The notes beneath the pieces were generated by a model. That model saw only the letters and a program-made list of their open reading frames with translations, was not told the DNA's origin and ran no database searches. 64,000 nucleotides of DNA, from positions 19,399,666 to 19,463,665 of the forward strand of contig CM038919.1 in NCBI GenBank assembly GCA_021904315.1, read 5' to 3'. How positions within the stretch are numbered: position 1 is the first letter of the stretch; the number at the start of each line of letters is the position of its first letter. This stretch comes from Sphagnum magellanicum (lineage: Eukaryota; Streptophyta; Sphagnopsida; Sphagnales; Sphagnaceae). The translations under genes and the position numbers were made by a program. Shown piece by piece: positions 36,341-49,185 of this stretch.

Positions 36341-36988
36341 CTACTCGTGAACCCTCTTCCTATGGATATTTGCATGTTCTACCGTGGTCTCATGCCAATC
36401 CTTCATTTGGTGCATTAAATTGCCTAGGCCATCATTGATGTGATGAAACACCATGCCTAGATGCATGATTTCATTCACCTTGGAAAGGTGAATACTTTGG
36501 ACATTTGATGTAACCACACACAATAATGATGTGGCATGGTCAATGAGTTGAATCCCACCTTCTTTTACTTCATTGATGATTTCTTGCACTACATCACCAA
36601 TTTGGGCAAGGGCTCTTTTTTTGGGGGCATTTGAAATCGAAAGTTGGTTGTGATCCTTATTTCCCTCAACATTTGGGGAGATATAATCCAATGTCAAAAG
36701 CCCACCCATGTTGAAAACCCATGGTTTTTCAATGTCATCCTCATTGGGCTCGTTATCATCAAATTCATTGTCATAAAGGTGTAAATATGTAAGGTCCACA
36801 AACATGGTGGAAAAACCTCCATGATTGGATCCATACCATGTCCCATAATATTGAATAACATTATCCTTGGTGAGATCAGTACACATAAGAAGAATAACAA
36901 TTTGGTGCTCACACAAGTTTCCACACAACACCCATTCATATGTGCAACAAACGTACTTGGTGAAAGAAAACAAAACCTTGTATGTCAC
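36341..36988 (-). CDS. Unrecognised 215-codon ORF
   Basis: An uninterrupted minus-strand ORF, the longest in the spacer. The middle is acidic (DNEFDDNEPNEDDIEKPW, about residues 72-89). After it come a lysine-arginine patch (APKKRALAQI) and a likely helical region with IINEVKEGGIQLIDHATSLL and further heptad-like stretches, ending RKRVHE. No signal peptide and no family match from memory. It may be a second ORF of a transposon or an exon of an old gene. Sequence upstream (to about 37,090) has coding-like pieces in other frames. Real translation is not established. Confidence 0.3.
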   Translation of the reverse strand: MTYKVLFSFTKYVCCTYEWVLCGNLCEHQIVILLMCTDLTKDNVIQYYGTWYGSNHGGFSTMFVDLTYLHLYDNEFDDNEPNEDDIEKPWVFNMGGLLTLDYISPNVEGNKDHNQLSISNAPKKRALAQIGDVVQEIINEVKEGGIQLIDHATSLLCVVTSNVQSIHLSKVNEIMHLGMVFHHINDGLGNLMHQMKDWHETTVEHANIHRKRVHE

Positions 36989-37329
36989 ATTTGGACATTG
37001 TTAGCTCCACACCATCCATGCATGGCCAATGTCATTAGAGTCATCCGTCCCATTGGTGACATGAATGCGAAAGATCAATGTGGTTTTTTCAACATTTGAT
37101 TCCACAATGCACTATTACAAATCATGACCTTTTAGAAGGTCCAACTTGACCAAAGTGTTTTTTTTTACTTGAAGTGATGTCCATTTTCACTAGTGGTTGA
37201 GGCATGAAAGACATGTGTTACTTTTTATTAATACATTTGATTAAAGTGACTTTTTTGACTAGGTGTCAATCAGTCAATTAGTAAAAAAGGACAAACAAAA
37301 GAAAAAGGTCAATCAAAATGACCATGTTT
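36989..37329. other. Short spacer
   Basis: No gene. Contains GTCAATCA/GTCAATTA repeats near 37,265-37,315. Confidence 0.4.
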
Positions 37330-38470
37330 TAGTGAAATTGAACATATTGATTTGACATTAGTTAAGTAGGCCTAGGTTAAGGCTACCTACATACTTAACA
37401 TACATAATTAACTAACCTAATATAATTAACATACTAGCTTATTAATTAGGTTTAAGTTACATACCTAACATATTTTGTAGTATATTAATAGAACTTAGGT
37501 AATTTTTACATACATAATCTAATAGTTTAAGCTAAGTAGTCAAGCTAAACCTAACAAGGTACGTAATTGCCTAAAGCCTAGTTCTAGGTTAATTAAATAG
37601 ATCAAATATACAAACCCTATCAACCTACTTACCTACCCATTCACCCTACCTTATTTATTTAAAACATACATATTTACCCTACTTACATACTCACATTAAC
37701 AACTAGTTAACCTACCTACCTATACCAACTTAATCACCTTAACAACCTCCTTACTTCCCTATATATCTACCTACCTACATACATACCCACATGTACTCAT
37801 TTACTTACCCTATTTACTTAAAACATATATTTTTACCTTACATACTTACCTTAACAATTAGCCAACCAACTACCTACCCACTTAGTCACCTTAACAATCT
37901 CCCTACATCCCTACCTCCCTACATATCCTAACAACCTACATACATACCTACCCACCTATATTTATTTATTTACCCTACCTACTTACCTACCCATTCAACA
38001 TACATGATCCTACTTAATTAAAACATACCTATTTACCGTACTTACATACCTATTTACATACCTTAACAACCTACCTACCTACTTAGTCACCTTAACAATC
38101 TCCCTACATTCCTACCTCCTTACATACCCAAACAAACCTATTTACATACCTACCCACATACCCTAACAATCTCCCTACATCCCTACCTCCCTACATACTC
38201 AAACAAACCTACTTACATACCTACCCACATACCCTAACAAACTCCCTACATCCCTACCTCCCTACATACCCAAACAAACCTACTTACATACCTACCCACA
38301 TACCCTAACAATCTCCCTACATCCCTACCTCCCTACACACCCAAACAAACCTACTTACATACCTACCCACATACCTTAACAACCTACCTACATACTTACC
38401 CACCTAAACCTATTTGTTTACCTTAGGTTTATTATGTACCAACTCATACCCACCTACCTATACCTACCTC
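37330..38470. repeat. CTAC/CATAC-rich low-complexity tract
   Basis: About 1.1 kb of CCTACCTACATAC-type sequence, a tetranucleotide-like tract with strong strand asymmetry (pyrimidines and A on the plus strand). It contains a clean higher-order repeat, listed separately, and grades into CTAGCTA-rich sequence on the right. Confidence 0.85.
38096..38380. repeat. 71-bp tandem repeat, four units
   Basis: Units begin CAATCTCCCTACATCCCTAC at 38,096, 38,167, 38,238 and 38,309, exactly 71 bp apart, with only a few substitutions. They are far more alike than the surrounding tract, so this expansion is recent. Confidence 0.9.
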
Positions 38471-38734
38471 CCTAACTATGTCCTACTAATTTACTAAGTA
38501 GCTAAAATTATATTTAGGTTTATTAGCTAGCAACTAATTATTATCTAAGTAATTAGGTAGCATATATCACCTAGCTACTATATAGTTCCTAAAGTTACTA
38601 CATACTAATTAGTATTCATTTGATTCATTTGAGTAAGACATGAAGAACAAAATGCACTTCAAAGTTTGAATGTTGAAAAATATTTGGAATGGAACATATT
38701 AATAACAAAGTTTCACATACATTATTACAAATTA

Positions 38735-38880
38735 AAGGTCTGGTGAGTTGGTTAAGGACTTAGTAAGTAAATGTGGCCAAAGAGGTCAAAGATTCAACTC
38801 CCATTCCTTACATGTCTTAGGTTATGGAATGTATGACTACCCACCACGACCTAGGTGGTAGCTAACATCTACCTACGAAC
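38735..38880 (+). repeat. tRNA-derived SINE-like head in the spacer
   Basis: TGGTGAGTTGGTTAAGGAC near 38,741 resembles the A box of a serine/leucine-type tRNA. AGATTCAACTCCC near 38,790 resembles a B box. The rest does not fold as a tRNA. Probably an old SINE. Confidence 0.45.
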
Positions 38881-39032
38881 CTATTTTATGACCCACCTAC
38901 CTACATTTAATTAAACATTTTGGGTACACATTTCTTGAAATTTAAATATTGACCCAAAAAAATTGCTACCCAAATTTTTTGTTGGTTGATTTGACCAATC
39001 AAATAATCCACCAGTTGACTAGTCAAAAAGGT

Positions 39033-40635
39033 CACAATAAAATCGGTGATGTCAAAAACAACTTGAACAAAATGACTAAGGTGGTTTTTTTTACTAGTGA
39101 TTAATAGGGTACGTTTTGGTCAAAAATTTCAATTGGAAAAGTCATGATTTGTAGTAGTGATGGATGTAATGTTTTGCAACCATTGTTGTGAGTATCCACA
39201 CTAACCAATCAATGCATCGACCTTGAAGCCCTTTTGTCTCCAAGGACAATTAACATTTCAATGCCTCATGGTAAGATTCAATGAATGCTTATGTGTTTTG
39301 GTTTGAATGCAACACTTGTAGAATCTACACCATCTACAACTCTATGGCAACATGGTTGCATGTACATTAAAAAAAAAAAAACATCATTGCATGTACATAA
39401 AAAATAAAATGGTGGAGTGAAAATAAAGCCCACCACAATGCTCATAATTCTTATGGAACATTATTAATGATGAAACATGAAGGTTTCCACCCAGGCATTT
39501 TCCTTTGAAGCTTTGCTTTCAAAGGACATAACCACTCCACTAAATCATTGCATGTTTAATGACTTGTAATGATCCGTGTGACCAACATTTTGGTGTGTTG
39601 TGCATCAAACCTTATTAATGTGAACAAATGGAATTTCACATCATTGGTGCCAAATGTGACATCCATTGATATCACCCCATGATCACCTAATGAAACCATG
39701 GATTACAATTGTGTTGGAATTTGGATCCCTATTATGAATGGGGCTTTAATTCCATTAATTTCACATGCATCTTGGAAATAAAACACATCATCCAGATGAT
39801 TAAATGCCCATGTGTGCATGAAAGTGGCCAGGTTTGTATGTAAACACTAACTCCATTTCTAATGTTTGTGATCCAAGTACATAATGTTTTGTTGCCTCAT
39901 GAAATCATCATTCATCATGGTTTTTCCCATATTGATTTTATCCCACCATATTTTTTTATGCTTGTCATATATTTGTTTAACGATGTAATCTAACCCCAAT
40001 TGAGTCCAAATGTGGTCGTTGAGAGCTTGTGACATTCACAGAAAAAAAAATGATGGTCGTGTAATGAAATCAAAGTCATGTTTGCCATGTGTGGGCTCCC
40101 CATTTTTTCCATTTATGTGGTCAATCGTAGAAAATTATTTTTACCACCTGAAGTTGTGTATATAATTGCCTAATTGAAAATTAAATTAAACAACTTTGCT
40201 TAATGGATTGATTATTGTTTGGGTATCCACAGTTGTCTTCCAATCCATACCCACATGCATACCTACAAAATGTGCCATCAATTTCAATACGTAGGGTTGT
40301 GTACAATGACATAAAAAAATCAATTATATAACAAGAATGAATAACAAAACACCATACCAAATATGGCTAAGGTGGTTTTGGATTTTTAGCATCTTAATGT
40401 CCCCTTGTGGAGGTATTTGTTTATAAATGTTCCATTCCATTGTAAAATCTTCATGGCTATGTTCACCATCTAAAAACTTTGAAATTTGTGCATGTGGGAT
40501 ATATGCACAATTAACTTTGATTATATGTGGCCCTCCATGTCGAACATCTTTTGTCCACACTCAATTTATGTTATTGAATGGGGACCTTTCCAAGTTTTGG
40601 ATTTCAATAGATTGAGATTTTGGAGCTCAGCCCAC
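39033..40635 (-). pseudogene. Mutator-like (MULE) transposase relic, copy B
   Basis: Duplicate of the relic at 1-1,578. The 78-codon N-terminal piece (40,324-40,560) differs from its partner by one residue. The catalytic-core stretch lies near 39,600-39,700 and is equally broken, so the element was dead, or died in parallel, around the time of the duplication. Left of 39,033 the coding resemblance stops. I saw no clear terminal inverted repeats. Confidence 0.72.
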
Positions 40636-42291
40636 GGTTGAAACTAAATGTGTGTGACATGTAAGAAAAACATCAATTTGATGTAAATATGCAAAGACAT
40701 GTACTTGTAATACCATCAACTACATATTAATTGAAATCATTAACTTGATTGTATATACACAATTACTTTGGATGAAAGACCGTAAAACCTAAGTATAGGT
40801 TCAAGGTGATAGAATTTAAAATTCAAATGGTAAAAATGGTTAAAGACACCAAGAGATACATAGAAAACATTGTGAACATTAGTGTCAAATATATTTCATA
40901 TTTTTATGTTACTTTTGAACTAGGATTCTTTGATAATCATGGTAAAAAGGACATTGGGAAACATTGTAAAAGTTAAAAATAATTCTTTAGAGAAAACAAA
41001 GGCATCAAAAAAGCATCATGGATATTAAAAATATTAATGTTTTAGGAGGTGAAAATTAAACTAAATCTCATACTCTAGAATTTAGTAAATGTGAAAATGA
41101 TTTCATGGACAATTCATATGGTCATGAATTAACAATGTTTAATCATTATTTTTAAAAATAATTTATTTAAGTAAAATTTAAATATATTAATATTTTGACC
41201 TTATGTCAATTGATTGTCATTGGTAGTGTGGAGCAACATAAAGGCCAAATAATATTAAATTAAAGATATTGAATAGAAAGTTTCCAACCACACAAGATCA
41301 AGATGCCAATAAATGGAGTTGTCCCCTTATTTTAGGGCCCTCAAGTCAAGGGCCAAATATCGTCGTCCAAGATAATGACATGTGCATGCTTATAGGGATC
41401 TATAGGTCTTTCGTAGGGTTGTATGGCCATCCTCATTTTCTCTCTCCCTCTGCTCTTCTTATGCACCAAGTTTCGGGAATTTGTTTTCTTATTTTTGGCA
41501 AGAAAAAATATTTCCAAAATCTTCGCACAAGATCCTAATCTTGTGATGTGCTTGCAAATCTTGCATAACTTTGTATAATATTTTGGGAGATACATAGTTT
41601 TTTTTTTTGTTTTTTGAAGAGGGTGCGAAAGGGGGTGTTTTATGAAGCTCAAGAATTGTGGGGTAGAACTTCCATTGTCTATGGCAAGATTGCATGTGTT
41701 TGCATGATGGAGAACAAAAAAAAATTAGAAGCAGAAAGAGAAACATAAATGAGGTGGAGTGCATTTGGTTTTGAGATTTTATGGGAATTCGGATTTTCAT
41801 GAACAACAACCCTCTCATCAAAAGAACTTTCTCCATAAACCCTAATTCTGGTTTTTTGCTTTCATGGCTTCTTCACCTTGGTTGATAATACATATGCCCT
41901 AAGGTGGGTTGTAAATGTTCTACCTCTAGGACAATTCAATAGAATGTTTTTTCACAAGTTCTCCAACAAGAAATGATTTGCAATGCAAACATTTTGCAAG
42001 TTTTGCATGTGCAACATGATGAAGATTATTCATACATCTCTTATGACATTCCATGTTTGTTGAAACATCTGCCCAAAATGACGTTGATTTTGGATTTATT
42101 TATGCATGTGGCAGAGGAAACCTTGCTGGTGGCAAATGCCAGGAGTGCTTGTGGATGTGATCTAAACATGCATGCAAGCTCATTTGAATCATTTAAGTAT
42201 CAATGTTCCAAACATTGAAGAAGATTGAGTAGGTTTCTCATTTTGCCCCATTTCATCTACATTTTGCATTTTCATTTTTGGAGACTTTTGA
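40636..42291. other. Shared sequence left of CACTA copy B
   Basis: Contains the junction at about 40,836 where the 9.6 kb block of copy A is missing, and a B-only block at about 41,160-41,575. No gene recognised. The open stretch at 41,973-42,218 is the partner of 12,092-12,316. Confidence 0.4.
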
Positions 42292-42554
42292 CACTATGCC
42301 AAAACATGGTTTTCATGACTATGACAACTTACGACTACTCTCCAAGTATAGTCATGTAGTCATATTTGAACTTCAATCGTTGTCATTATTTTGACTACAA
42401 TCATTATTAAGACTACATGATTATATATGACTATAGGTAATTATATGACTATAAATTACAACTACACAATTAATAATCATGTTGAATATAGTTGACATTG
42501 TTTGACCAACTATAAAAAACTTAAATAAATATGAAAATGTAACTAAGTTTAATA

Positions 42555-44900
42555 AAAATTGACCTACATTTAACCTAGGTTTGGCTTTGGTTTAACCTAC
42601 TTTAATTAACTTCTAGATTTTATTTGATTGAATTTTAGCCTCTAGGTTTAACTTCCTCAACTTATTTTGTGAGATGAACTTCCATTAAATTTAGTTTATA
42701 AGTTTAGTTTAAATTTAGCATCGTTTAGTCTATGTATATTTGTTTAACTTAACTTAGCAAATAACTTAATCTTGCCCTAATTTTTTAGGTAATCCAATCC
42801 AACAAAATTTAACCGAAATAGACTAAATTAATATAGTTTAACCTAAATATTTTGAATTAACCAAATTTAACCAAGTTTTGATTACTTTAGTTTAGGTATC
42901 AAAATTTTACCATGTTCTATTTAATTTATTTTTTTTCAAAATTTTCCTAAATATCTTAATTTTATCAAAATTTGCCAAATTTAACCCAATTTACCTCAAA
43001 TAATTTAATTTAACCAAGTATAGCCTAATTGAAGCAAGTTTAATTAGGTTTTGCCAAGTTTAGCCTAGTACAACCAAATTTAACTTAAATAACCTATTTT
43101 AGCCAAATTTAACCTAAATAACCTAATTTTACCAAGTTTAGCCTAAAATAGCCTAATTTATCAAAATATAGTTTAATTTAGCCAAATTTAACCTAATATA
43201 GCCAAGTATAGCCAATTATAACTTAGTTTAACCAAATTTAACCTAAATGCCCTACTTTTGCTAAAATTAACCCAATATAGCCTATTTTGGCCAAGTATAG
43301 TTTAGTATAACCCAGTTTGGTCTAATATGGCCAAATAAAACTTAATTTAACCTAATTTTAACTAAAATTTACTTAAATAACCTATTTTTGTCAATTTTAA
43401 GTTAATATAGCCTAATTTAGCCAAGTATAATTTAATATAGCCAAATTTAATTTAATTTAACCAATTAAAACCAAAATATCTTACTTTTACCAAGTTTAGC
43501 CTAATATAACCAAATATAGCCTAATATAGCTTACTTTAACAAAGAATAACAAAGTTGAATATAATATACCCAAGTATAGCTTAATTTAACCAAGTATAAC
43601 TTAATTTAACCAGGTATAGTCAAATTTAACCTAAATAACCTACTTTGCCAAGTTTAATTTAGTATTAATTAACTTAGCCAAATATAATTTAGTATAGCCA
43701 AATCTAGTTTAATATAATCAAATATAGCCAAGTTTAGCTAGATTTAACCTAAATAATCAACTTTTTCCAAAATTAGCCTAATTTAGTCAAATATAATTTA
43801 ATATAACCAAGTTATACCTAAAACAGCCAAGTATAACATAATGTACCCAAGTGTAGCCAAATTAAACCTAAATAACTTAGTTTTGCCAAATTTAGTCTAG
43901 TATAGCCTAGTTTAACCAAATATAATTTAATATAACCAAATTAAAACTAATATAGCCAAATATAACCTAGTTTAGCTAAATATAACCAAGTTAAACCTAA
44001 ATAACTTACTTTTGCCAAGTTTGACATATTATAACCTAGTTTAGCCAAGTATAGTTTAATATAGCTAAATTTAACGTAATATATTCAAATTTAACCAAAT
44101 TTAGCCAAGTTTAGCTTAGTTTAACCTAAATACTTTACTTTTGCCAAATTTAATCTAGTTTAGCCTAGTTTAGCCAAATCTAATTTAATATAACCAAATA
44201 TAGCCAAGTTTAACTTAATTTAGCCAAATATAATTCAATATAGTCAAGTATAACCAAGTTTAACATAAATAACCTACTTTTGCCAAGTTTAGCCTAGTAT
44301 AGCCTAGTATAATCTAGTTTAGACAAGTATAGCCTAATATAACTAAGTTTAACCTAATTTAGCTAAGTATAATTTAGTATAACCAAGTTTAGCCTAATAT
44401 AGCGAAATATAGTCTAGTTTAGCCAAGTATAGCTTAATATAACCAAATATAGCCTACTTTAACCAAGTATAGTTTAGTATAACCAAGTCTAACTTAATAT
44501 AGACAAGTATAGCCTAGTTTAACCAATTATAGCTAAGTTTAACATTAATAACCTATTTTTGTCAAATTTAGCCGAATATAATATAATTTAGCCAAATATA
44601 ATTTAGTATAGCCAAGTTTAATGTAATTCAACCAAGTATAGCGAAGTATAGCTAAATTCAACTTAAATAACCTACTTTTGCCAAGTTTAGCCTAATTTAA
44701 CTTAGGTTAAACTTAAATAACTTAGTTTAACTTAAGTAGCCCCAAAGTAGATTAAGTTGTATAGGTTTAACCTAGGAAGACCTAGATTTGCTTTAAATAA
44801 CCTATGGAGGCCTAGGCTAGATTGTTGGGTGGCCTAAGTTAGCCTAGGTCAACCTAGGTCAACATAAGGAGACATAGGTTAATCTAGGCTAGAAAAAATT
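42555..44900. repeat. Degenerate tandem array inside CACTA copy B
   Basis: Counterpart of the array at 12,684-14,475, but about 2.3 kb long. The unit vocabulary is the same. Segments with AACCAAGT and TATAGCC around 44,280-44,690 have no simple counterpart in A, so the array expanded in B or contracted in A after the duplication. Confidence 0.85.
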
Positions 44901-44941
44901 ATTCTTTATATCTTTGTGATACCTTCACATGTTACATAAAA

Positions 44942-45042
44942 ATTGTGGTGGTGTGATGGCAAAGGGCTTTGCCCCTTGAAGTGGAGATGAGGGGTTCAAG
45001 TCCTCTTACCTTCATCCTATTGCATTGCTTCCTTGGTTCCTA
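44942..45042 (+). repeat. tRNA-derived SINE-like head, copy B
   Basis: Counterpart of 14,540-14,640. The B box GGGTTCAAGTCC is closer to the Pol III consensus than in copy A. The A-box region reads TGGTGTGATGGCAAAGG. No intact tRNA is present. Confidence 0.45.
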
Positions 45043-45549
45043 GGTAAGTATTAATGTAGTAGCCTTCCTAGGAGGAAGATTAGGTGGTTAGAAAAGCCTA
45101 AGGTAAAAAACCATAGGCTAGGTGACCTAGCCTAGTAACTGGCCTAGGCTAAGTCCCAAGTGTCAATATTTCACTAAAAGTTGATTCCCACGTGGCATCA
45201 TACAATTGGGTAGGAAAAATAATTTCATTATTCTAAATTGCCACATGTCCACTCATAAATGGTTAATAAAATTTTGAATTCATTTTAGGCTATCATGTGG
45301 TAGCAAGACATTAATCAAAATAAATTATATTTATATTTTAAAATTAAATTATGGCCATTGGATGCCATGCAGTCATGGAGGATATAATCATAAATGGCAT
45401 TTATGACTACGCCATTTTTTGCGACTAGTGATAAATACCACAAGGCCATATGGACTAGCAGTCATGTAGTCATGGCCACTCATATATGTGGTTTAGAATT
45501 ACAGTGCCAGTCACTTCAGTAGTCATATTTTCCATGTTTTGGCATAGTG

Positions 45550-47426
45550 TGAACACAAAATGCATTTAAAACTAAAAGCTACATGTGGGGTGGTTGGGCA
45601 CCTCATAGTTTTAGGAAATGCATAATTCCAATGGGTAGTGTATTTACTAGTCATTCCACAAAGGGTGCTAGGGATTGGTGGCACTGTCGGAATGGTCCAT
45701 CCTTCCACTAGTATTTTCCTCTCTCATTTATGCATCAAAGAGTCCAATTTGTGTTCATGTGTTTGAGTCAAGGAATGGGTTTTTCATCACATCCACTTTG
45801 CCAATGGTTGCAAACACATCCTTCTTTTTCTTTTGAATTTTTCAAAATGTTGGATGTCGATTATTGATTTAGTTCTCCTTGTTACTCAAGCTATATGGTT
45901 GCAAAAACTTTACTAGTAGCACCTATATAAGTGGATTCTTTGGTGAAAAAACTAGGATGGTCATCCAACAGTTATGTTTCTATCAATAGTGCCACCAATG
46001 TATCAAAGACTATGAGGTTGTCAATTATGCAAGGATCCAAAACATCATCAGAGAAAAATGCTTGTCATGAAAGAGGGAATGAGCTTGCGGTAGGTGTGTC
46101 GGTAGACTTGTGGCGACTTGATCAACAACATAACATTTTTTTATGTTTTGGCATGCAAATCTTATTGAAGTTGGGGATGAGTTTTGTATTGGAAAGTCAT
46201 CATCTTGTTCACTTGGAAAATGTTTCAATCAACTCGTGCAACTATGTTGGGGTTAGGATTTATGGAAAAGAATTGCAATTTTTTGGAATTTCCTTTCAAT
46301 CCTTAGACTACTTGGAGATAGAAATATTTCTTTCTACTATTTGGTGAGCTTGGGGTGGTGATGGCCATAGCTCAACCTTGTACGAACAAGACATTCCTTT
46401 GATGTTGTCTTTGATCTAGACCTTCAAAGTGTTGATTCCATTCAACAAAGATGTATTTTCCCTTTGTAGATCCAAGTATAGAGTTTTTTTTTAACTTGTC
46501 AACAGATTGGTAAGATTGGAGATGCATCAAACTTAAAAATGGTGTGCTGCAAGCAACATTATTTTCACAAAATCATTGGCCTAAAGGTAATAATCTAGAA
46601 AACATATATTTTCTCATGGTGATTAGGAGATGTTATGAATCCAAATTCGAATTCAAAGGTAGTTTGATTTCGATGACAAAATATTGGTTTCAAATTTGTT
46701 GAAGTCCATATACTCAAAATTGCAACACACCTTTCAGTGTTGAAACTCAATTCAAAATGCAATAGTTTTTTCTATGTTATTGTTTTGTGGTTAGAAGTTT
46801 ACAAGTCAACATGGACTAGATTATGCTACACATGCTATTACTCGATTGTTCCCACAAATAATTGAGTTCTTAAAAGCTTCAATTCTTCAAGCTTGAGTAC
46901 TGCATCCATAAGAAATTGAAGGGTACTCTTGTAATATCACACCTTTGCTCTAGTTAGCAATGTGGGTCCCAAAACAAAAAGACATTGTGCAAATGACAAT
47001 CAACTTCATCTACAACCCTGGACCTAAGCATGTGCTTCAAGCATGATGCCAGATACTAATGTGAAGTTGAGACTTCAAAAGCTTTTGTGAAGCCAAATAA
47101 GAAATGTTTAAATCATCTACAAATTTATATTGTTTTATTTTGTCTTTAAACCACGTTACACTCTGCAATGTGCAAAATTATATGTTGAAACATGACTTCC
47201 TATATATTTACAACACAAGATCATTTGCATGAAGATGCCAATGGGCATAAATTAATCTCATATCATAGTGAAGAAAAACCCAAATCACAAGATTAGTGAC
47301 AATTCCATTTCTCAAATTAACAAAATCTCAACCTAAGGTGTGCACATGTGAAAAATCAAGACTCAACATCAAAGAAAAGTTTGCCTTGCTAAAGCTGGAG
47401 CTACAAGTTTATTTAATGGAACCACG
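45550..47426. other. Shared unrecognised repeat sequence, copy B
   Basis: Counterpart of 15,156-17,040. No gene recognised. The open stretch 45,931-46,347 shares only part of its frame with the copy A stretch. Confidence 0.4.
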
Positions 47427-49185
47427 CACTATGAAAAAAAGGGTGTTTTGCAACTAGCCTATAACTCAATTTTTGAGTTGCAAAGCACACTTGCAAGTCA
47501 CCGTATTTATATGCCATGAGTTTTAATGGACAAGTTACATAATTGCAAAGTTGCAATTCATCATATATACAATGCAACTCATTTTCAACTACTATTCAAC
47601 TCCATTATAGTTACATCCATGATGTCATGCTGACGTCATTAATTGTCATCCATCTATTAAAATTTAACACATGGCACTATGAAGATTTTGGACATTAAAA
47701 AAATTTGAAATATTGATCTCCATCATCCATTATGATTGTTAATGACAATTTGAGATTGCAACAAGTGGCACAATAAAAAATTGTCACATGGCATATTAAT
47801 TGTATTTTGGAAAAAAATAATTAATTAATTATTTTAGTAGTTAGGTAGGTCATACATAACCATAGGTAGGTAGGTTGGTAGGTTTTAAAACCTACATACC
47901 TATATATTTACCTAGGACCTACTTATTTACCTAGGTAGGTAAGTAGGTAGGAAATCACAAGACTAAATGCACTAAAAATATATAGCCATGAATTTTAATG
48001 CGAACACATAAGAGAACGAACCTTTTTTATAGAATTTGTAACATGGGATTTGATAAAACATATGGGTTAAAGTTTTTAATTGTTCATTAGTTGCAATTGA
48101 GTTGCAACTATAACATTTAAATATTCAAAGCAAACTAAATCCAAAGGGAGGGTTCCATATTTTGGCATTCAAACAAAACTTCAACCCCTCTTAATGCATT
48201 CAAAATTGTCAAAAATGGAATAGAATTGAGAAAGTTATGGCCCTTCAAAATAGAGGGGTCAAAAACTCAAAAAACAAACCACCAAATATTACAAAGGCCA
48301 ATTCCTAAACACCCACAAAACTCCTTGTATGTTGATTTTTTGTTGTTATAATTCAAAGATAATTTGTAGAACTTTAGGTGGCGCTCCTATAGCACTTTAA
48401 ATCATTTAAAATGAATAAGAAATAAAAAAGTTATGAGGTTTGAAAGTAGGAAGGGTCAAAAGAAATATATATATTGTAAATTGGAAAGCTTATTTCTTTT
48501 CTTGTTATTTTTTCATTATTCATTTCCCTTTGCACTTCAAAGATGATTTCTAGAACTTGAGGTAGCTCTCCCATCACATTTTAAATCACTCAAAATGAAA
48601 CAAATATGATGAAAATATAAATAACTAATGAATATGTATCCTCATTAAGTTATAAGTAGTTGTTTATAGTCATAACATAGTTGAATAGTAGTACTTTAAT
48701 AGTGGTGCACTAGTGGCCATATTAATCGTATAAATGGGAATCATAATCGAAAACTAGTTGCAAATGTATCCCATAATGGGTAGTGGAGATGTGGACACAT
48801 GGCATAATCGCATGTATGTACTTTATACAGTAGTTGCAACATAGTTATTGCTTTAATGACACATTTATGATAGTTATAAAGTAGTTGCCACATGCAACTA
48901 CAATGTAACTCCTTAAAAAGTCAAACATGGTTGATTACATATGTATGTACGATGTGTATAAATTACCACATAGAAGACCTATTTTCAATTCATTTGCAAC
49001 TATAATACAACTAATTGATTTTCTGACGTGACAATTTATTTATTAATACACTGTAATTCTAAGTGGATAGTTGCACAGTATGTGGTAATACCCAAAGGAT
49101 AGTTACATAACAGTTGTATACGAATTGTTTTTTGAGTTTTAGTTGTAGGGTGATGTGATTTCAACAAACACAATCTCTCATAGTG
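47427..49185. mobile_element. Second CACTA-like non-autonomous element, copy B
   Basis: Begins CACTATGAAAAAAAGG and ends with the complement of CACTATGAGAGATTGTG, giving an 8-bp terminal inverted repeat starting with CACTA. Flanks are ACG on the left and ACA on the right. Copy A shows ACA on the left, so ACA is the likely original 3-bp target duplication. GTTGCA-type subterminal repeats lie at both ends. No transposase. Confidence 0.65.

Larger units (their letters stand above)
42292..45549. mobile_element. Non-autonomous CACTA-type DNA transposon, copy B
   Basis: The same insertion as 12,411-15,155, carried along by the segmental duplication. Terminal repeats are again 18 of 18 (42,292-42,309 and 45,532-45,549). 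The flanking triplets are both TGA, a perfect 3-bp target-site duplication typical of CACTA elements. It is about 0.5 kb longer than copy A, mostly because the internal array is longer. Confidence 0.88.

Noticed and set aside
38096-38380. CRISPR-like regular repeats
   Set aside because: The 71-bp units are head to tail with no unique spacers, and the context is plant nuclear DNA.
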